A stretch of DNA of 64,000 nucleotides from Massilia norwichensis (GTDB taxonomy: Bacteria; Pseudomonadota; Gammaproteobacteria; Burkholderiales; Burkholderiaceae_D): NCBI RefSeq assembly GCF_024753245.1, contig NZ_JANUGX010000010.1:62001-126000 (forward strand). Direction: 5' to 3'. Made by a program: the position numbers and the translations under genes. Positions within the stretch are counted from its first letter, which is position 1; every line of letters begins with the position of its first letter. Below, in pieces: positions 16,884-26,403 of the stretch. The notes beneath the pieces were generated by a model, which searched no databases, had not been told where the DNA came from, and saw only the letters and a program-made list of their open reading frames with translations.

Positions 16884-17882
16884 ATGCATCTGCCGGAAAA
16901 CCACTGGTATGTCGTCCTGTCCAGCGCCGAACTGCGGCGCAAGCCGGTCGGCGCCGAGCGCTTTGGCCGCCGCATGGTGTTCTGGCGCGATGCCGGGAAT
17001 GTGGCGCACGCCCACGAAGACCGCTGTCCCCACCTGGGCGCGGCGCTGAGCGCGGGCAAGGTCGAAGACGGCCGCCTGGTCTGCCCCTTCCACGGCTTTG
17101 CCTTCGACGGCGGCGGCGCCTGCCGGCACATTCCCGCCAATGGCTGCGCCGGCAAGATCCCGAAAGGCATGGCCTTGACCAGCTTCGTGCTGCGCGAAGC
17201 CTACGGTTTCATCTGGCTGTGGCACGGCCAGGCGCGCGACAGCTATCCCGAGCTGCCCTACTTTCCGGAGCTGCTTGAGGAGGGCTGGCGCTGCCGCACC
17301 GATATCGTCGACTGGCCGGTGCACTACACGCGCGCCATCGAGAACCAGCTCGACGTCGCCCACCTCGCCTTCGTGCACGGCGCGGCAATGGGACAGGCCG
17401 GCCGCAGCTTCGTCGACGGCCCCTGGGTCGAAGCCGACGACCACGGCATCCGCATATGGAGCAGCAATGCGCGCGACACCGGCCAGCCCAAACGCAGCCA
17501 GGCCGCGCTGCGCGAAGCGGCACAGGGCCAGCCGCCGCGCATCCGCTTCCTGTTTCCGGGCACCTGGATCCTGCACATCGCACCGTCGATCAGGAACGTG
17601 GTGGCCTTCGTGCCCATCGACGACAAGCACACGCGCTACTATCTGCGCTTCTACCACCGGGTCCGGCTGCCGGTCGTGGCCCAGCTGTTCGAACTGGCGC
17701 TGGGCTGGAGCAACCGCCACATCCTCGCTCAGGACCGGCGCGTGGTCGTCACCCAGACGCCGGCCAACAGCCTGGATGCCGCCGACGACCGCTTCATCGA
17801 GGCCGACCGGGCGATCGTCGCCTTCCGCCGGCGGCTGGCGGCGCTGCTGGCCGGCGACGCACCCGACCAGCCCGGACGCTGA
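16884..17882 (+). CDS. Aromatic ring-hydroxylating oxygenase alpha subunit (Rieske type, VanA-like)
   Basis: 332 residues from ATG 16884 (MHLPENHWYVVL), the typical start of VanA/demethylase-type oxygenases; the frame is open upstream but that part has no family character. The Rieske ligands are CPHLG and CPFHGF, 17 residues apart. The mononuclear iron site is NQLDVAHLAFVHG, with the bridging Asp and two His. These enzymes use electrons from a separate reductase to hydroxylate or O/N-demethylate aromatic substrates. No reductase gene is adjacent. A link to lignin-derived aromatics would fit the plant-polymer context but is inference. Confidence 0.88.
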   Translation: MHLPENHWYVVLSSAELRRKPVGAERFGRRMVFWRDAGNVAHAHEDRCPHLGAALSAGKVEDGRLVCPFHGFAFDGGGACRHIPANGCAGKIPKGMALTSFVLREAYGFIWLWHGQARDSYPELPYFPELLEEGWRCRTDIVDWPVHYTRAIENQLDVAHLAFVHGAAMGQAGRSFVDGPWVEADDHGIRIWSSNARDTGQPKRSQAALREAAQGQPPRIRFLFPGTWILHIAPSIRNVVAFVPIDDKHTRYYLRFYHRVRLPVVAQLFELALGWSNRHILAQDRRVVVTQTPANSLDAADDRFIEADRAIVAFRRRLAALLAGDAPDQPGR

Positions 17883-17888
17883 AGCGCC

Positions 17889-18854
17889 TCAGCGGCAGAG
17901 CGCGTCCAGGTCGCCGGCCGGCGGCACCGTCGGCACGCCGCCGAGATCGATGCCCAGGTCCTGCGCCCGGCGCTCCATCAGCATGCCGGTACCGGCGCGC
18001 GGGCTGGGCTCGCGGTAGGCGGCGTCCGCCTGGGCCTGTTCCAGCGTCACGTAGCGCGCGCCGGCCGCGTCCAGCCTGGCCAGTACATCGGGCAGGGTCG
18101 CCGCGCTCCACGCACCCAGGTGGGTCAGCAGCACCTGCGGCACCATGCGCCCGTAGACGCGCTGCGAGAGCGCCCGCGTGCGCGCGATCGCCGCATCCAC
18201 GCGCTGCAGGTAGCTGGCCTTCATTCCCGCAATCGCCGCCCCGTCGCCCTTCGCCAGGCAGCGTGCGTAGGTCTCGGTGTAGGCCCAGTCGTCGAAGCTG
18301 ATGCTGACGTCGGCGATGCGATAACCCTGAGCCTTCAGCCAGGCGGCGGCGCCGTCGTGGCGCGCGCGCTCCGCGCCGCCGTCGAGGAAGGGAAAGCGCA
18401 GCATCCGCCAATCCATGCCCGCCATGCGCGCGGCGATCGGCGGCTCGCCGGCCCTGGCATCGTCGATCCAGGCCGGCAGCGAGGGCGCCTGGCTGAGGGC
18501 GAGGTGGCTATAGGTGTGGTTGCCGAGCGGGTAGCCGGCCCGGCGCCAGTCGTCGAGCACCGCTTCGCTGGCGGGCTGCTCGGCGATGCGTTTGGCGTTC
18601 ACGAAGCCCCAGGCCTGGGGCACGCCGTGCGCCTTCAGGGTGGCGATATACGACTGGCCGATGGCGCGCCAGCTGCTCCCCTGCGGCAGCGAACCGTGGA
18701 CGCTGAGGTCGTCCACCGTGACGGCGAGCTCGAAACCCTGCGCCGCAATGTGTTCAGAGGTGGCACTGGAAGCGGCGCTGGCGCTGCCAAAGGCGCCCGC
18801 AGCGAGTGCGAGTAAAGAGTTGAGGATACGTCGGTTCAAGGGGCTGCACTCCAT
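17889..18854 (-). CDS. Polysaccharide deacetylase family protein (NodB/CE4-like)
   Basis: About 321 residues from ATG 18854, which begins a Sec signal (CSPLNRRILNSLLALAAGAF); ATGs at 18878 and 18893 are alternatives, but the latter would run into the operator at 18892-18907. The catalytic-site pair is VTVDDLSVHG (two Asp) and NHTYSHLAL (the His-X3-His metal ligands); RFPFLDGG and LTHLGAW follow. This is the CE4/NodB-like fold; substrates in the family range from peptidoglycan to acetylated xylan. It is divergent from the GH9 gene and shares its promoter region, so a role on an acetylated plant glycan is plausible. It is convergent with the Rieske oxygenase (6-base gap). Confidence 0.85.
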   Translation of the reverse strand: MECSPLNRRILNSLLALAAGAFGSASAASSATSEHIAAQGFELAVTVDDLSVHGSLPQGSSWRAIGQSYIATLKAHGVPQAWGFVNAKRIAEQPASEAVLDDWRRAGYPLGNHTYSHLALSQAPSLPAWIDDARAGEPPIAARMAGMDWRMLRFPFLDGGAERARHDGAAAWLKAQGYRIADVSISFDDWAYTETYARCLAKGDGAAIAGMKASYLQRVDAAIARTRALSQRVYGRMVPQVLLTHLGAWSAATLPDVLARLDAAGARYVTLEQAQADAAYREPSPRAGTGMLMERRAQDLGIDLGGVPTVPPAGDLDALCR

Positions 18855-18863
18855 GCATATGCG

Positions 18864-18893
18864 TTGACTTGGCTTCATCTTGCACTGTAACAT
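18864..18893 (+). promoter_or_regulatory. Predicted sigma70 promoter of the GH9 gene
   Basis: TTGACT at 18864-18869 is followed after 16-18 bases by TGTAAC/TAACAT (18886-18893). The -10 region abuts the palindromic operator at 18892-18907, the same arrangement as at the GH1 promoter. Confidence 0.5.
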
Positions 18894-18907
18894 GAAATCG
18901 ATTTCAT
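18892..18907. promoter_or_regulatory. Class A operator (perfect 16-bp palindrome) before GH9
   Basis: ATGAAATCGATTTCAT is a perfect palindrome, located 25 bases before the GH9 start and between it and the divergent deacetylase. The identical 16-mer occurs at 51322-51337. Even-length CG-centred palindromes are typical of LacI-family repressors. Confidence 0.75.
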
Positions 18908-18932
18908 TATCCCAACATCATCAGGAGACAGC

Positions 18933-20711
18933 ATGCCCCACCCTGCGTACACCTCACGGCTTGCCCTGCTCGCCGCCTGCTCCCTGCTGGCGGGCGGCGC
19001 AGGCGCCGCGCCGCTCGCCATCAAGCTCAACCAGGTCGGCTTCCTGCCGGCCGCGCAGAAGCTGGCGGTGGTGCCCGCGCCGGTGCCTACGATGATGCCG
19101 GCTACGGCGCCGGCGCGCTTCAGCGTGATCGACGCCGCCAGCGGCAAGCCGGTATTCGACGGCAGCCTGGCGCCGGCGGCCAGCTGGAACCTGTCCGGCG
19201 AACGCGTCCGCCTGGCCGATTTCTCGGCCGTGCGCACGCCGGGCAGCTATCGCATCCGCGTTGCCGGCCTGCCTGACTCCGCGCTCTTCAACGTCAGCCT
19301 CGACGTCTACCGTGCGCTCGACACCGCCGCGATCCGCAGCTTTACCCTGAACCGCGCCGGCATCGAGCTGACGCCCGCGGTGGCCGGTGCCTGGGCGCGC
19401 CCGCTCGGCCATCCGGATACGGAGGTGATCGTCCATCCGTCCGCCGCCTCGCCGGGCCGTCCCGCCGGCACCGTCATCGCCAGTCCAAAGGGCTGGTACG
19501 ACGCCGGCGACTACAACAAGTACATCGTCAATTCCGGCATCAGCACCTATACCCTGCTGGCCGCCTACGAACACTTCCCGGCCTGGTTCGACAGGCTCGC
19601 GCTGAACCTGCCCGAATTCGGCAACGGCCTGCCCGACATCCTCAACGAGGCGCTGTGGAACCTGGAGTGGATGGCCAGCATGCAGGACCCGGCGGACGGC
19701 GGGGTCTATCACAAGCTGACCAACAAGGTCTTCGATCCCTTCGTCATGCCCGACAAGGCGACGACGCCACGCTACGTGGTGCAGAAGACCACCGCGGCCA
19801 CGCTCGACTTCGCGGCGACGATGGCCGCCGCCAGCCGCATCCTGGCGCCTTTCGACAGCCAGCAACCGGGCCGTTCGGCGCGCTACCTGGCGGCGGCCGA
19901 AGCGGCCTGGCGCTGGGCCGAGGCGCATCCGAAGGTGTTATACGAGCAGCCGGCCGACATCCTGACCGGCGCCTACGGCGACAAGACGGTTTCCGACGAA
20001 TTCGCCTGGGCCGCCACCGAACTCCTGATCGCCACCGGCAAGGACGCCTACCGCGCACGCGCCCTGGCGGCGAACGGTGCCAAAGCCGCGCCGGCGCAGA
20101 CCGCCCCCGGCTGGGCCGACGTCGGCATGCTGGGCTGGATCTCGCTGGCCCAGCAGTCGCTCAACCGGACCGGCGCCCTGCCGCAGGACGTCGATACCGG
20201 CGCGGCGCGCAAGCGCCTGCTGGCGCTGGCGGACCGCCTGGCCGCGCGCTGGAAGGCGTCGCCCTACCGTGTCGGCATGGTGCGCGAGGACTTCGTCTGG
20301 GGCAGCAACTCCGCGGTCCTGAACCAGGCCATGATGCTGGCAGTCGCCTACCGCATCGAGCCGCGTCCGGACTACCTGAACGCGGCGCAGTCGGCGCTCG
20401 ACTACGTCCTCGGCCGCAACGGTCCCGGCGCCTCCTTCGTCACCGGCTTCGGCGCGGTTTCGCCGCTGCATCCGCACCACCGCCCGTCCGAGGCCGATGG
20501 CGTGGCGGCGCCGGTGCCGGGCTGGCTGGTCGGCGGCCCGAATCCGGGCCAGCAGGACCGTGCCGGCTGCCGCGCCGGCGCCTACCCGTCGGCACTGCCG
20601 GCCCTGTCCTGGCTCGACGACGTCTGCAGCTACGCCAGCAACGAGGTCGCGATCAACTGGAACGCGCCGCTGGTGTATGTGGCGGCGGCGCTGCAGTCGC
20701 TGTCGCGCTGA
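18933..20711 (+). CDS. Glycoside hydrolase family 9 endoglucanase
   Basis: 592 residues with a signal peptide (LALLAACSLLAGGAGA). Residues about 25-120 form the N-terminal Ig-like CelD_N domain (IKLNQVGFLPAAQKLAVV, PGSYRIRVAGL). The rest is the GH9 (alpha/alpha)6 barrel: catalytic-base region GWYDAGDYNKYIVNSG (about 190), PDILNEALWNLEWM, the conserved HPHHRPSEAD loop, and the general acid Glu in SNEVAINWNAPL (about 569). It would cut beta-1,4-glucan backbones, cellulose or xyloglucan, by inversion. The neighbouring GH31, GH35 and acetylesterase genes favour xyloglucan. It carries the class A operator and likely starts a unit with the halogenase-like gene. Confidence 0.92.
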   Translation: MPHPAYTSRLALLAACSLLAGGAGAAPLAIKLNQVGFLPAAQKLAVVPAPVPTMMPATAPARFSVIDAASGKPVFDGSLAPAASWNLSGERVRLADFSAVRTPGSYRIRVAGLPDSALFNVSLDVYRALDTAAIRSFTLNRAGIELTPAVAGAWARPLGHPDTEVIVHPSAASPGRPAGTVIASPKGWYDAGDYNKYIVNSGISTYTLLAAYEHFPAWFDRLALNLPEFGNGLPDILNEALWNLEWMASMQDPADGGVYHKLTNKVFDPFVMPDKATTPRYVVQKTTAATLDFAATMAAASRILAPFDSQQPGRSARYLAAAEAAWRWAEAHPKVLYEQPADILTGAYGDKTVSDEFAWAATELLIATGKDAYRARALAANGAKAAPAQTAPGWADVGMLGWISLAQQSLNRTGALPQDVDTGAARKRLLALADRLAARWKASPYRVGMVREDFVWGSNSAVLNQAMMLAVAYRIEPRPDYLNAAQSALDYVLGRNGPGASFVTGFGAVSPLHPHHRPSEADGVAAPVPGWLVGGPNPGQQDRAGCRAGAYPSALPALSWLDDVCSYASNEVAINWNAPLVYVAAALQSLSR

Positions 20712-20723
20712 CGCAAATCATCG

Positions 20724-20742
20724 AATGTTGGGCGCAAACATT
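20724..20742. promoter_or_regulatory. Dyad before the halogenase-like gene
   Basis: AATGTT at 20724-20729 is mirrored by AACATT at 20737-20742 around GGGCGCA. It loosely resembles the class B operators (TGTTAGCGCAACCA) found before xylan genes, with one extra base in the centre, and lies 72 bases before the start codon. Confidence 0.4.
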
Positions 20743-20813
20743 TTTGTTGCCCAGCCCCGTCCGCCTGCAATACACTGGCTGTAAGGACAGACCAGAACAA
20801 AGGACGGAGACAA

Positions 20814-22367
20814 ATGATGGACAAGAGCATCCGCAGGATCGTGATCGTGGGCGGCGGCACCGCGGGTTGGATGACCGCCGCGCCGCTGGCCCAGCGCCTG
20901 GCGCGCCATCCGACCCAGGCCTGCGACGTGATCCTGGTGGAGTCGCCCGAGATCGGCACCATCGGCGTCGGCGAGGCGACGCTGCCGACGATCCGCTTCT
21001 ATAACAACGCGCTCGGCCTGGACGGCGCCGACTTCGTCAAAAAGACCCAGGCCAGCTTCAAGCTCGGCATCGAGTTCAAGGACTGGGGCCATGTCGGCAA
21101 CCGCTTCTTCCACGCCTTCGGCGATTTCGGCCCGCCGCTGGCCGGCAGCGCGGCGCACATGCACTGGCTGCGGCTGGCCCAGGAATTCACCGGCATGCCG
21201 GCCATGGAGAACTGGTCGATGCCCTCGGTGATGGCGCGCCACGGCAAATTCGTGCCGCCGAACGAAGAAACGCCGGGCATGACCGATGCCTATTCCTACG
21301 GTTTCCATTTCGACGCCGGCCTGTACGCCAATTACCTGCGCGACTACGCGCTGCGGCACGGCGCCCAGCGCATCGAAGGCATGATCGTCGACGTCGAACG
21401 GCATCCGGAGAGCGGCTTCGTCACCGCAGTGAAGCTGCGCGACGGCCGCCGCATCGAAGGCGATCTGTTCGTCGACTGCTCGGGCTTTCGCGGCCTGCTG
21501 ATCGAAGGCGCCCTGCAGGCCGGCTACGAAGACTGGAGCGACTACCTGCCCTGCAACAGCGCCCAGGCCGTGCCCTGCGCCGGCGTGCCGGAACTGACGC
21601 CCTTCACCCGCTCCACGGCCAGGGAGGCGGGCTGGCTCTGGCGCATCCCGCTGCAGCACCGGACCGGCAACGGCCACGTGTACAGCAATGCCTTCACCAC
21701 CGACGACAAGGCGCGCCAGGTCCTGCTCGATGCCCTCGACGGCGAAGCCCTCGACGAGCCGCGCCAGCTGCGCTTCGTCACCGGGCGCCGGCGCAAGTCC
21801 TGGGTCAAGAACGTGGTCGCGATCGGCCTGTCGGCCGGCTTCGTCGAGCCGCTCGAATCGACCAGCATCAACCTGATCGAAACCGCGGTCGGCAAGCTGC
21901 TCGAACTGTTCCCGGACCGCGACTGCAGCCCGGCGCTGGCCGACGAATTCAACCGCATCATGGGGATGCGCTACGAATCGGTGCGCGACTTCATCATCCT
22001 CCACTACAAGCTGACCGCGCGCGACGACTCCGAATTCTGGCGCTATTGCAGGAACATGGCGATCCCGGACTCGCTGCGGCACCAGATCGAGCTGTTCCGC
22101 GAGACCGGCCGCGTGGCGATCATCGACCGCGGCGGCTTTGCCGAGCCCTCCTTCGTGGCGATGATGATGGGCCTGGGCGTGGTGCCGAAGCGCTACGACC
22201 CGCTGGCCGACCGCGTCGACATCCGCGTGGTGCATGGCCACTTTGCGGAACTGCGCGACATGATCGCGCAGGCGGTGGCGCGGATGCCCTCGCACCGCGC
22301 CTACGTGGCCGCCCAGGCCGCCGCTGCGCAAGCCGCCGCCGCGCAGGCGGCGCCGCGGGCGGCCTGA
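20814..22367 (+). CDS. Flavin-dependent tryptophan halogenase family protein
   Basis: 517 residues (ATG 20814 or 20817). It has the FAD motif IVIVGGGTAGWMTAAPLAQR, the GVGEATLPTIRFYN segment, SFKLGIEFKDW holding the candidate active-site Lys, the halogenase hallmark GWLWRIPLQHR (Trp-X-Trp-X-Ile-Pro, about 272), and the Glu in FVEPLESTSIN (about 342). These residues support a real halogenase-type active site using FADH2, O2 and halide. Homologues of this branch often sit beside TonB receptors and glycan genes in Xanthomonas and Caulobacter relatives, and their native substrates are mostly unknown (family knowledge). Here it follows GH9 by 102 bases. Confidence 0.88.
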   Translation: MMDKSIRRIVIVGGGTAGWMTAAPLAQRLARHPTQACDVILVESPEIGTIGVGEATLPTIRFYNNALGLDGADFVKKTQASFKLGIEFKDWGHVGNRFFHAFGDFGPPLAGSAAHMHWLRLAQEFTGMPAMENWSMPSVMARHGKFVPPNEETPGMTDAYSYGFHFDAGLYANYLRDYALRHGAQRIEGMIVDVERHPESGFVTAVKLRDGRRIEGDLFVDCSGFRGLLIEGALQAGYEDWSDYLPCNSAQAVPCAGVPELTPFTRSTAREAGWLWRIPLQHRTGNGHVYSNAFTTDDKARQVLLDALDGEALDEPRQLRFVTGRRRKSWVKNVVAIGLSAGFVEPLESTSINLIETAVGKLLELFPDRDCSPALADEFNRIMGMRYESVRDFIILHYKLTARDDSEFWRYCRNMAIPDSLRHQIELFRETGRVAIIDRGGFAEPSFVAMMMGLGVVPKRYDPLADRVDIRVVHGHFAELRDMIAQAVARMPSHRAYVAAQAAAAQAAAAQAAPRAA

Positions 22368-22391
22368 AGGACAGTCTAAGGACAGCCCCGC

Positions 22392-23507
22392 CTACCAGCC
22401 CATGCGTGCGCGAATAAAAGCCGCCAGCTTCGCCGCGTTCTCCTGGTGCTGGCGCACGCGCGGGTGCTGTCCATAGCCGGTGAACTCGAAGAACAGGGTG
22501 TCGATGCGCTTGTCGCCGTCGTCCTTGCGCATGCGCTCGACCGCCGCCATCACATAACCCGGCCACGGCGATCCCGGCCGGGTCGCATCCATGCTGCCCA
22601 GCGCGCACACGATGTAGGCTTTCGGATACAGCTGGCGGATGCGCCGCACGAAGGTCCGGTAAGCCTCGATGCGCGCATTCTCGTCCGGCTCCGGCTGCAG
22701 CTTGTGGTCGCGGCCGATCAGCCAGCTGTCGTTCTGCATCAGGTTGATGACCACCACCTCCGGTGTCCAGCGCGAAAAGTCCCAGCGGCTGTCGTTGTCG
22801 CCGACCGCGCTGAGCTGGTCGTAAAAGTCCGGCATCGTGAACGGGAACCAGCTGATCATCACGCCGATGCCGCCCTGCGAGGTCACATGCGCTTCGGCGC
22901 CGAGCTGGCGCGCCGCGATCTGGGCATAGGCCATGTAGCTGTTCTTGTCGGCCGGGAGGTCGTCGCGGCCGTTGAAGGGCGCCTCGTTGCCCGCGCCGCT
23001 GGTGATCGAGTCGCCGAAGAACTCGATCCGGTGCTTCGGCCGCGAAGGCGGCGGCAGCAGCGCGCCGCCATCGGCCAGCGCCAGGCCGCGGAACACGGTT
23101 GCCCCTTCCGCGCCTTCGGTGCGCTTGGTTAGCAGGAAGCTGTGCGCGCCGGGCGCCAGGCCCTGGGCTACCTGGTAGCGCTTGACGCCCTTCTCGGCCT
23201 GCAGCACCAGCGGCGCTTTCTGTTCGCCGTCGATGAAGACGTTGAAGTAATTCTGGCCGTTCTGGTCGTCCAGTTCGATCGCCAGCGAGCTGCCGGTGAA
23301 GTTGGCGGCGATCTGCGTGCCGGGCCAGGACAGCACCGGCGCGGCCGGCCTGGAGAAGTCGATACGGCCGGTGTACAGGAGCTTGCCGTTGTCGGGCGCG
23401 ATCTCGACCTCGGCCAGGGCCGGGCCGGCGGCCAGCAGGCCGGCGAGGATCATTGCGAGGGCGCTGGCCCGGGTGCGGATTGGTTTTTTCATGGGTGCTG
23501 GGCTCAT
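22392..23507 (-). CDS. CE2-like acetyl esterase (Ig-like plus SGNH domains)
   Basis: 371 residues; the start codon overlaps the GH31 stop (ATGA), so it is translationally coupled, with an internal ATG at 23492. A signal peptide (ALAMILAGLLAAGPALA) is followed by an N-terminal jelly-roll (PVLSWPGTQIAANFTGSSLA) and an SGNH hydrolase domain: FFGDSITSG (Ser about 166), SQGGIG, NLMQND and the His in a C-terminal TGYGQHPRVRQHQ. This two-domain build is that of carbohydrate esterase family 2, which removes O-acetyl groups from plant hemicellulose. The standard Asp of the Ser-His-Asp triad is not evident, as in known CE2 enzymes with a dyad. Likely substrate is acetylated xyloglucan or xylan. Confidence 0.87.
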   Translation of the reverse strand: MSPAPMKKPIRTRASALAMILAGLLAAGPALAEVEIAPDNGKLLYTGRIDFSRPAAPVLSWPGTQIAANFTGSSLAIELDDQNGQNYFNVFIDGEQKAPLVLQAEKGVKRYQVAQGLAPGAHSFLLTKRTEGAEGATVFRGLALADGGALLPPPSRPKHRIEFFGDSITSGAGNEAPFNGRDDLPADKNSYMAYAQIAARQLGAEAHVTSQGGIGVMISWFPFTMPDFYDQLSAVGDNDSRWDFSRWTPEVVVINLMQNDSWLIGRDHKLQPEPDENARIEAYRTFVRRIRQLYPKAYIVCALGSMDATRPGSPWPGYVMAAVERMRKDDGDKRIDTLFFEFTGYGQHPRVRQHQENAAKLAAFIRARMGW

Positions 23508-26381
23508 AATTTGACGGTGATGGGCGTGCCCTCGTAGCGCACGCTCTTGTCGTAGGCGTCGAGATCGGCGGCCGCGGCGGCGCCCGGGCGCAAGACGCGG
23601 ATGCGGAACTCGCGCTGCTCCGGCATGCCCTTGTAGCGGCCGACCCGCTCGCCGATCGTCACCGTCCCGCTGCGCTCGTCATAACGGACCGGGATGCGGC
23701 TGTATTCGCCGCGCGCATAGGCGTTGGTCACGCCATCATCCTCGTACAGGCTGGTTTCGCCGTTTGCGCCGGCATAGACCTGCAGCAGCACCGGGGCGTC
23801 CGGCTGCTCGTCGACATATTGCATGACCGGCCCGGTGGCCAGCACCGCCCCCCGCCTTGACGAACAGCGGGATGCGGTTCAGCGGTGCCTCGACCGCGAT
23901 GGCGGCGCCGCCCCGATAGCGCGTGCCGGTGTGGAAGTCGATCCAGTCGGCGCCCGCCGGCAGGTAGACCTGGCGCGAACGCGCGCCATAGCTGGTCACC
24001 GGGGCCACCATCAGGCTGGGGCCGAACATGTACTGGTCGCGGATCGCCTTGACCTTGTCGTCGTGCGGGAAGTCCATCACCAGGCCGCGCATCATGGTGC
24101 CGTCGTTGTAGTAGGTATCCGCCGCCATCGTGTAAGTATAGGGCATCAGGCGGTAGCGCAGCTTCAGGTACCAGACCATGGCGTCGCGCATCGCGTCGTC
24201 GCCTGCCGCCAGGTTGTAGATCTCGCGCTTGACCACTTCGCCGTGCGAGCGGAACAGCGGCGAGAAGGCGCCGAACTGGAACCAGCGCAGGTTCAGCTCG
24301 CGCCATTCCTTCAGGTCTTCCGGGTTGACCTTGCCGGCACCGGTACTGCGGTTTTCCTGGGCCGAGCCGACGTCGCCGACCTGGAAACGCGTCTCCTGCG
24401 CATAACCGCCGATATCGTGGGTCCAGTTCGGGATGCCCGACATCGACATGTTCACGCCGGAGGCGATCTGGTCGTACAGGTTGTTCCAGCGGCTGACCGT
24501 GTCGCCGCTCCACACCGCCACCGAATTGCGCTGGATGCCGGCGAAGCCCGAGCGCGACAGGATGAACTGGCGGGTATCCGGCTGGTCGCGGCGCAGGCCT
24601 TCGATCATGCCGCCCGAATGCACCAGGCTGTAGGGGTTGAAGGTCACTTCGCCGGCGCCGTAGACGGTGGGGCCGATCAGCTGCTTGAAGTCTTCCGGAC
24701 GCGAGTTCGACAGGATGTCGGGCTCGGTGTTGTCCATCCACCATGCGTCGAAACCGAGGTCCACCAGCTTCCTGATCTGGCGGTAGTAGATCTCGCGCGC
24801 TTCCCTGGTGTAGGGATCGTAATGGCTGTTCTTGTAGCCCGGGCCGACCCAGTCGAGATCCCCGTTCTCGACATTCTTCGTCCACATATAACCCTTGGAC
24901 GCCAGCTCCCTGTAGTTGTCGGTATTCGCGTAGAACTTGCCCCAGATGGAGATCATGATGCGCGCATGCTGCTTGTGGACGGCGTCGACCATGCCCTTCG
25001 GGTCCGGGAAGCGGGTCTTGTCGAAGTCGTGCGAACCCCAGCCGTTCTCGGGCCAGTAGAACCAGTCCTGCACGATGTTATCGAGTGGCCAGCCGCGCTT
25101 GCGGTATTCCGCCACCGTATCGAGCAGCTGCTGCTGGGTCTCGTAGCGCTGGCGCGACTGGCAGAAGCCGTAGGCCCACTTCGGCATCATCGGCTGCTGG
25201 CCGGTGAGCTTGCGGTAGCCGGCGATGACCCGGTCCATGCTGTCGGCGCTGATCACGTAGTAGTTGATCGCTTCGGCGATCTCCGACGACATGGTCAGCG
25301 AATGGCGCTCCGCGGCCGGCAGCGGATCGTTGTGGGTGATCGCCACCATGCCGCCGCTGGTCTTCCATTCCAGGCGCAGCTTGACCGGCTTGTTCTTCTC
25401 GAAGCGCACCTCGAAGTTGTGGTACCACGGGTTCCAGCCCTGACGCCAGACGTCCATCACCTGCTTGCCGTCGATGCTGAGTGTCGCGTAGTCGGACGAG
25501 TACAGCTGCATCTTGTGCACGCCGGGCTTGGCGCTTTCCATCGTGCCGTCCCAGACCACCCTCGCATCCTTGATGTCCTTCAGCGGCGGCAGCTCCTTGG
25601 GCCAGTTTTCGGCCACGTCCTTCAGGTACTGGTAGGCGATGTCCTTTTCGCGGCGGGTCAGCAGCAGCTTGTCGCCGCTGTAGTAGCGCGCCGTCAGGCC
25701 GCCCTTCGCACCGTTGTCGTCACGCAGCACCAGGTCGCGCGACATCCAGGCGTAGGGCTTGGGGTCGCCGAAGCGCGAGATGGCGTTGTTATCCCACAGC
25801 AGGCCGTAGTTCTTGTCCGAGACCACGAAAGGCACCGAGGCGATCATGTTGTGCTGGGCCAGCAGCACGTCTTCGCCGTTGTAGTTCATCTGGGCGTTTT
25901 GATGCTGGCCCAGGCCGTAAAAGGCATCCCTGGTGCCGTGGTTGAAGCCTGACTTGATCGCGAAATAGGGTTTGCCGCCCACCCTCACCGGCTGCATGCT
26001 CTCGGCGTCCTGCACCAGGATCGGCTTGCCGGCGGCATCGAAGAAGGACACCCGTCCATCCTTGAGCGAGGCCGCGGCCGAGATTTTGCCGGCCTTGAGC
26101 AGCACCGCACTGTCCTTGCCCAGCCGCGTATCGCTCACTTCGAAGCTGCAGGCGCAGGGTGCCGCCACCGTCATCAGCGAGGGCGTGAGCGTCTTGCCGG
26201 GTGTGTCGAGCTTGAGCACCTGGACGATGTTGTCGCTCATCAGATTCAGGCGCACCAGCCTGGCGGCGCCGCGATCCGGCTTCACCTCGATACCGGTGGC
26301 GGTTTTCTGCCAGCTGCCGGCCAGGGCCTGGGCGCCCGCGGACAGCAGCAGGACTGCGGTGGCGATTCTCGTGATCTGCAT
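23504..26381 (-). CDS. GH31 alpha-xylosidase with PA14 insert, frameshifted near the 3' end
   Basis: Signal peptide, then GH31 N-domain, a PA14 insert (about 230-370, including QLYSSDYATLSIDGKQVMD), and the catalytic barrel with nucleophile WWMDNTEPD (about 550) and acid/base in WSGDTVSRW (about 624). This is the layout of xyloglucan alpha-xylosidases. The frame from 26381 runs to 23736 but loses homology after FVKAGG. The true C-terminus (VLATGPVMQYVDEQPDAPVL onward, a DUF5110 beta-domain) continues in the -1-shifted frame to 23504. Removing one base from the six-C run at 23848-23853 gives one 958-residue protein, the normal length. Second gene of the GH35-GH31-CE2 operon. Removes terminal alpha-xylose from xyloglucan oligosaccharides. 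Confidence 0.88.
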
Positions 26382-26403
26382 GTTTCTCTTGTCTCCGTTC
26401 TGG

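Noticed and set aside
23736..23845. Two separate genes for the GH31 region
   Set aside because: The short downstream frame is exactly the missing C-terminal domain of GH31, and one base in a homopolymer reconnects them.
23848..23853. Programmed ribosomal frameshift in GH31
   Set aside because: No slippery heptamer plus downstream pseudoknot pattern was recognised; the early-terminated product would lack a needed domain. Left as error, mutation or slippage.
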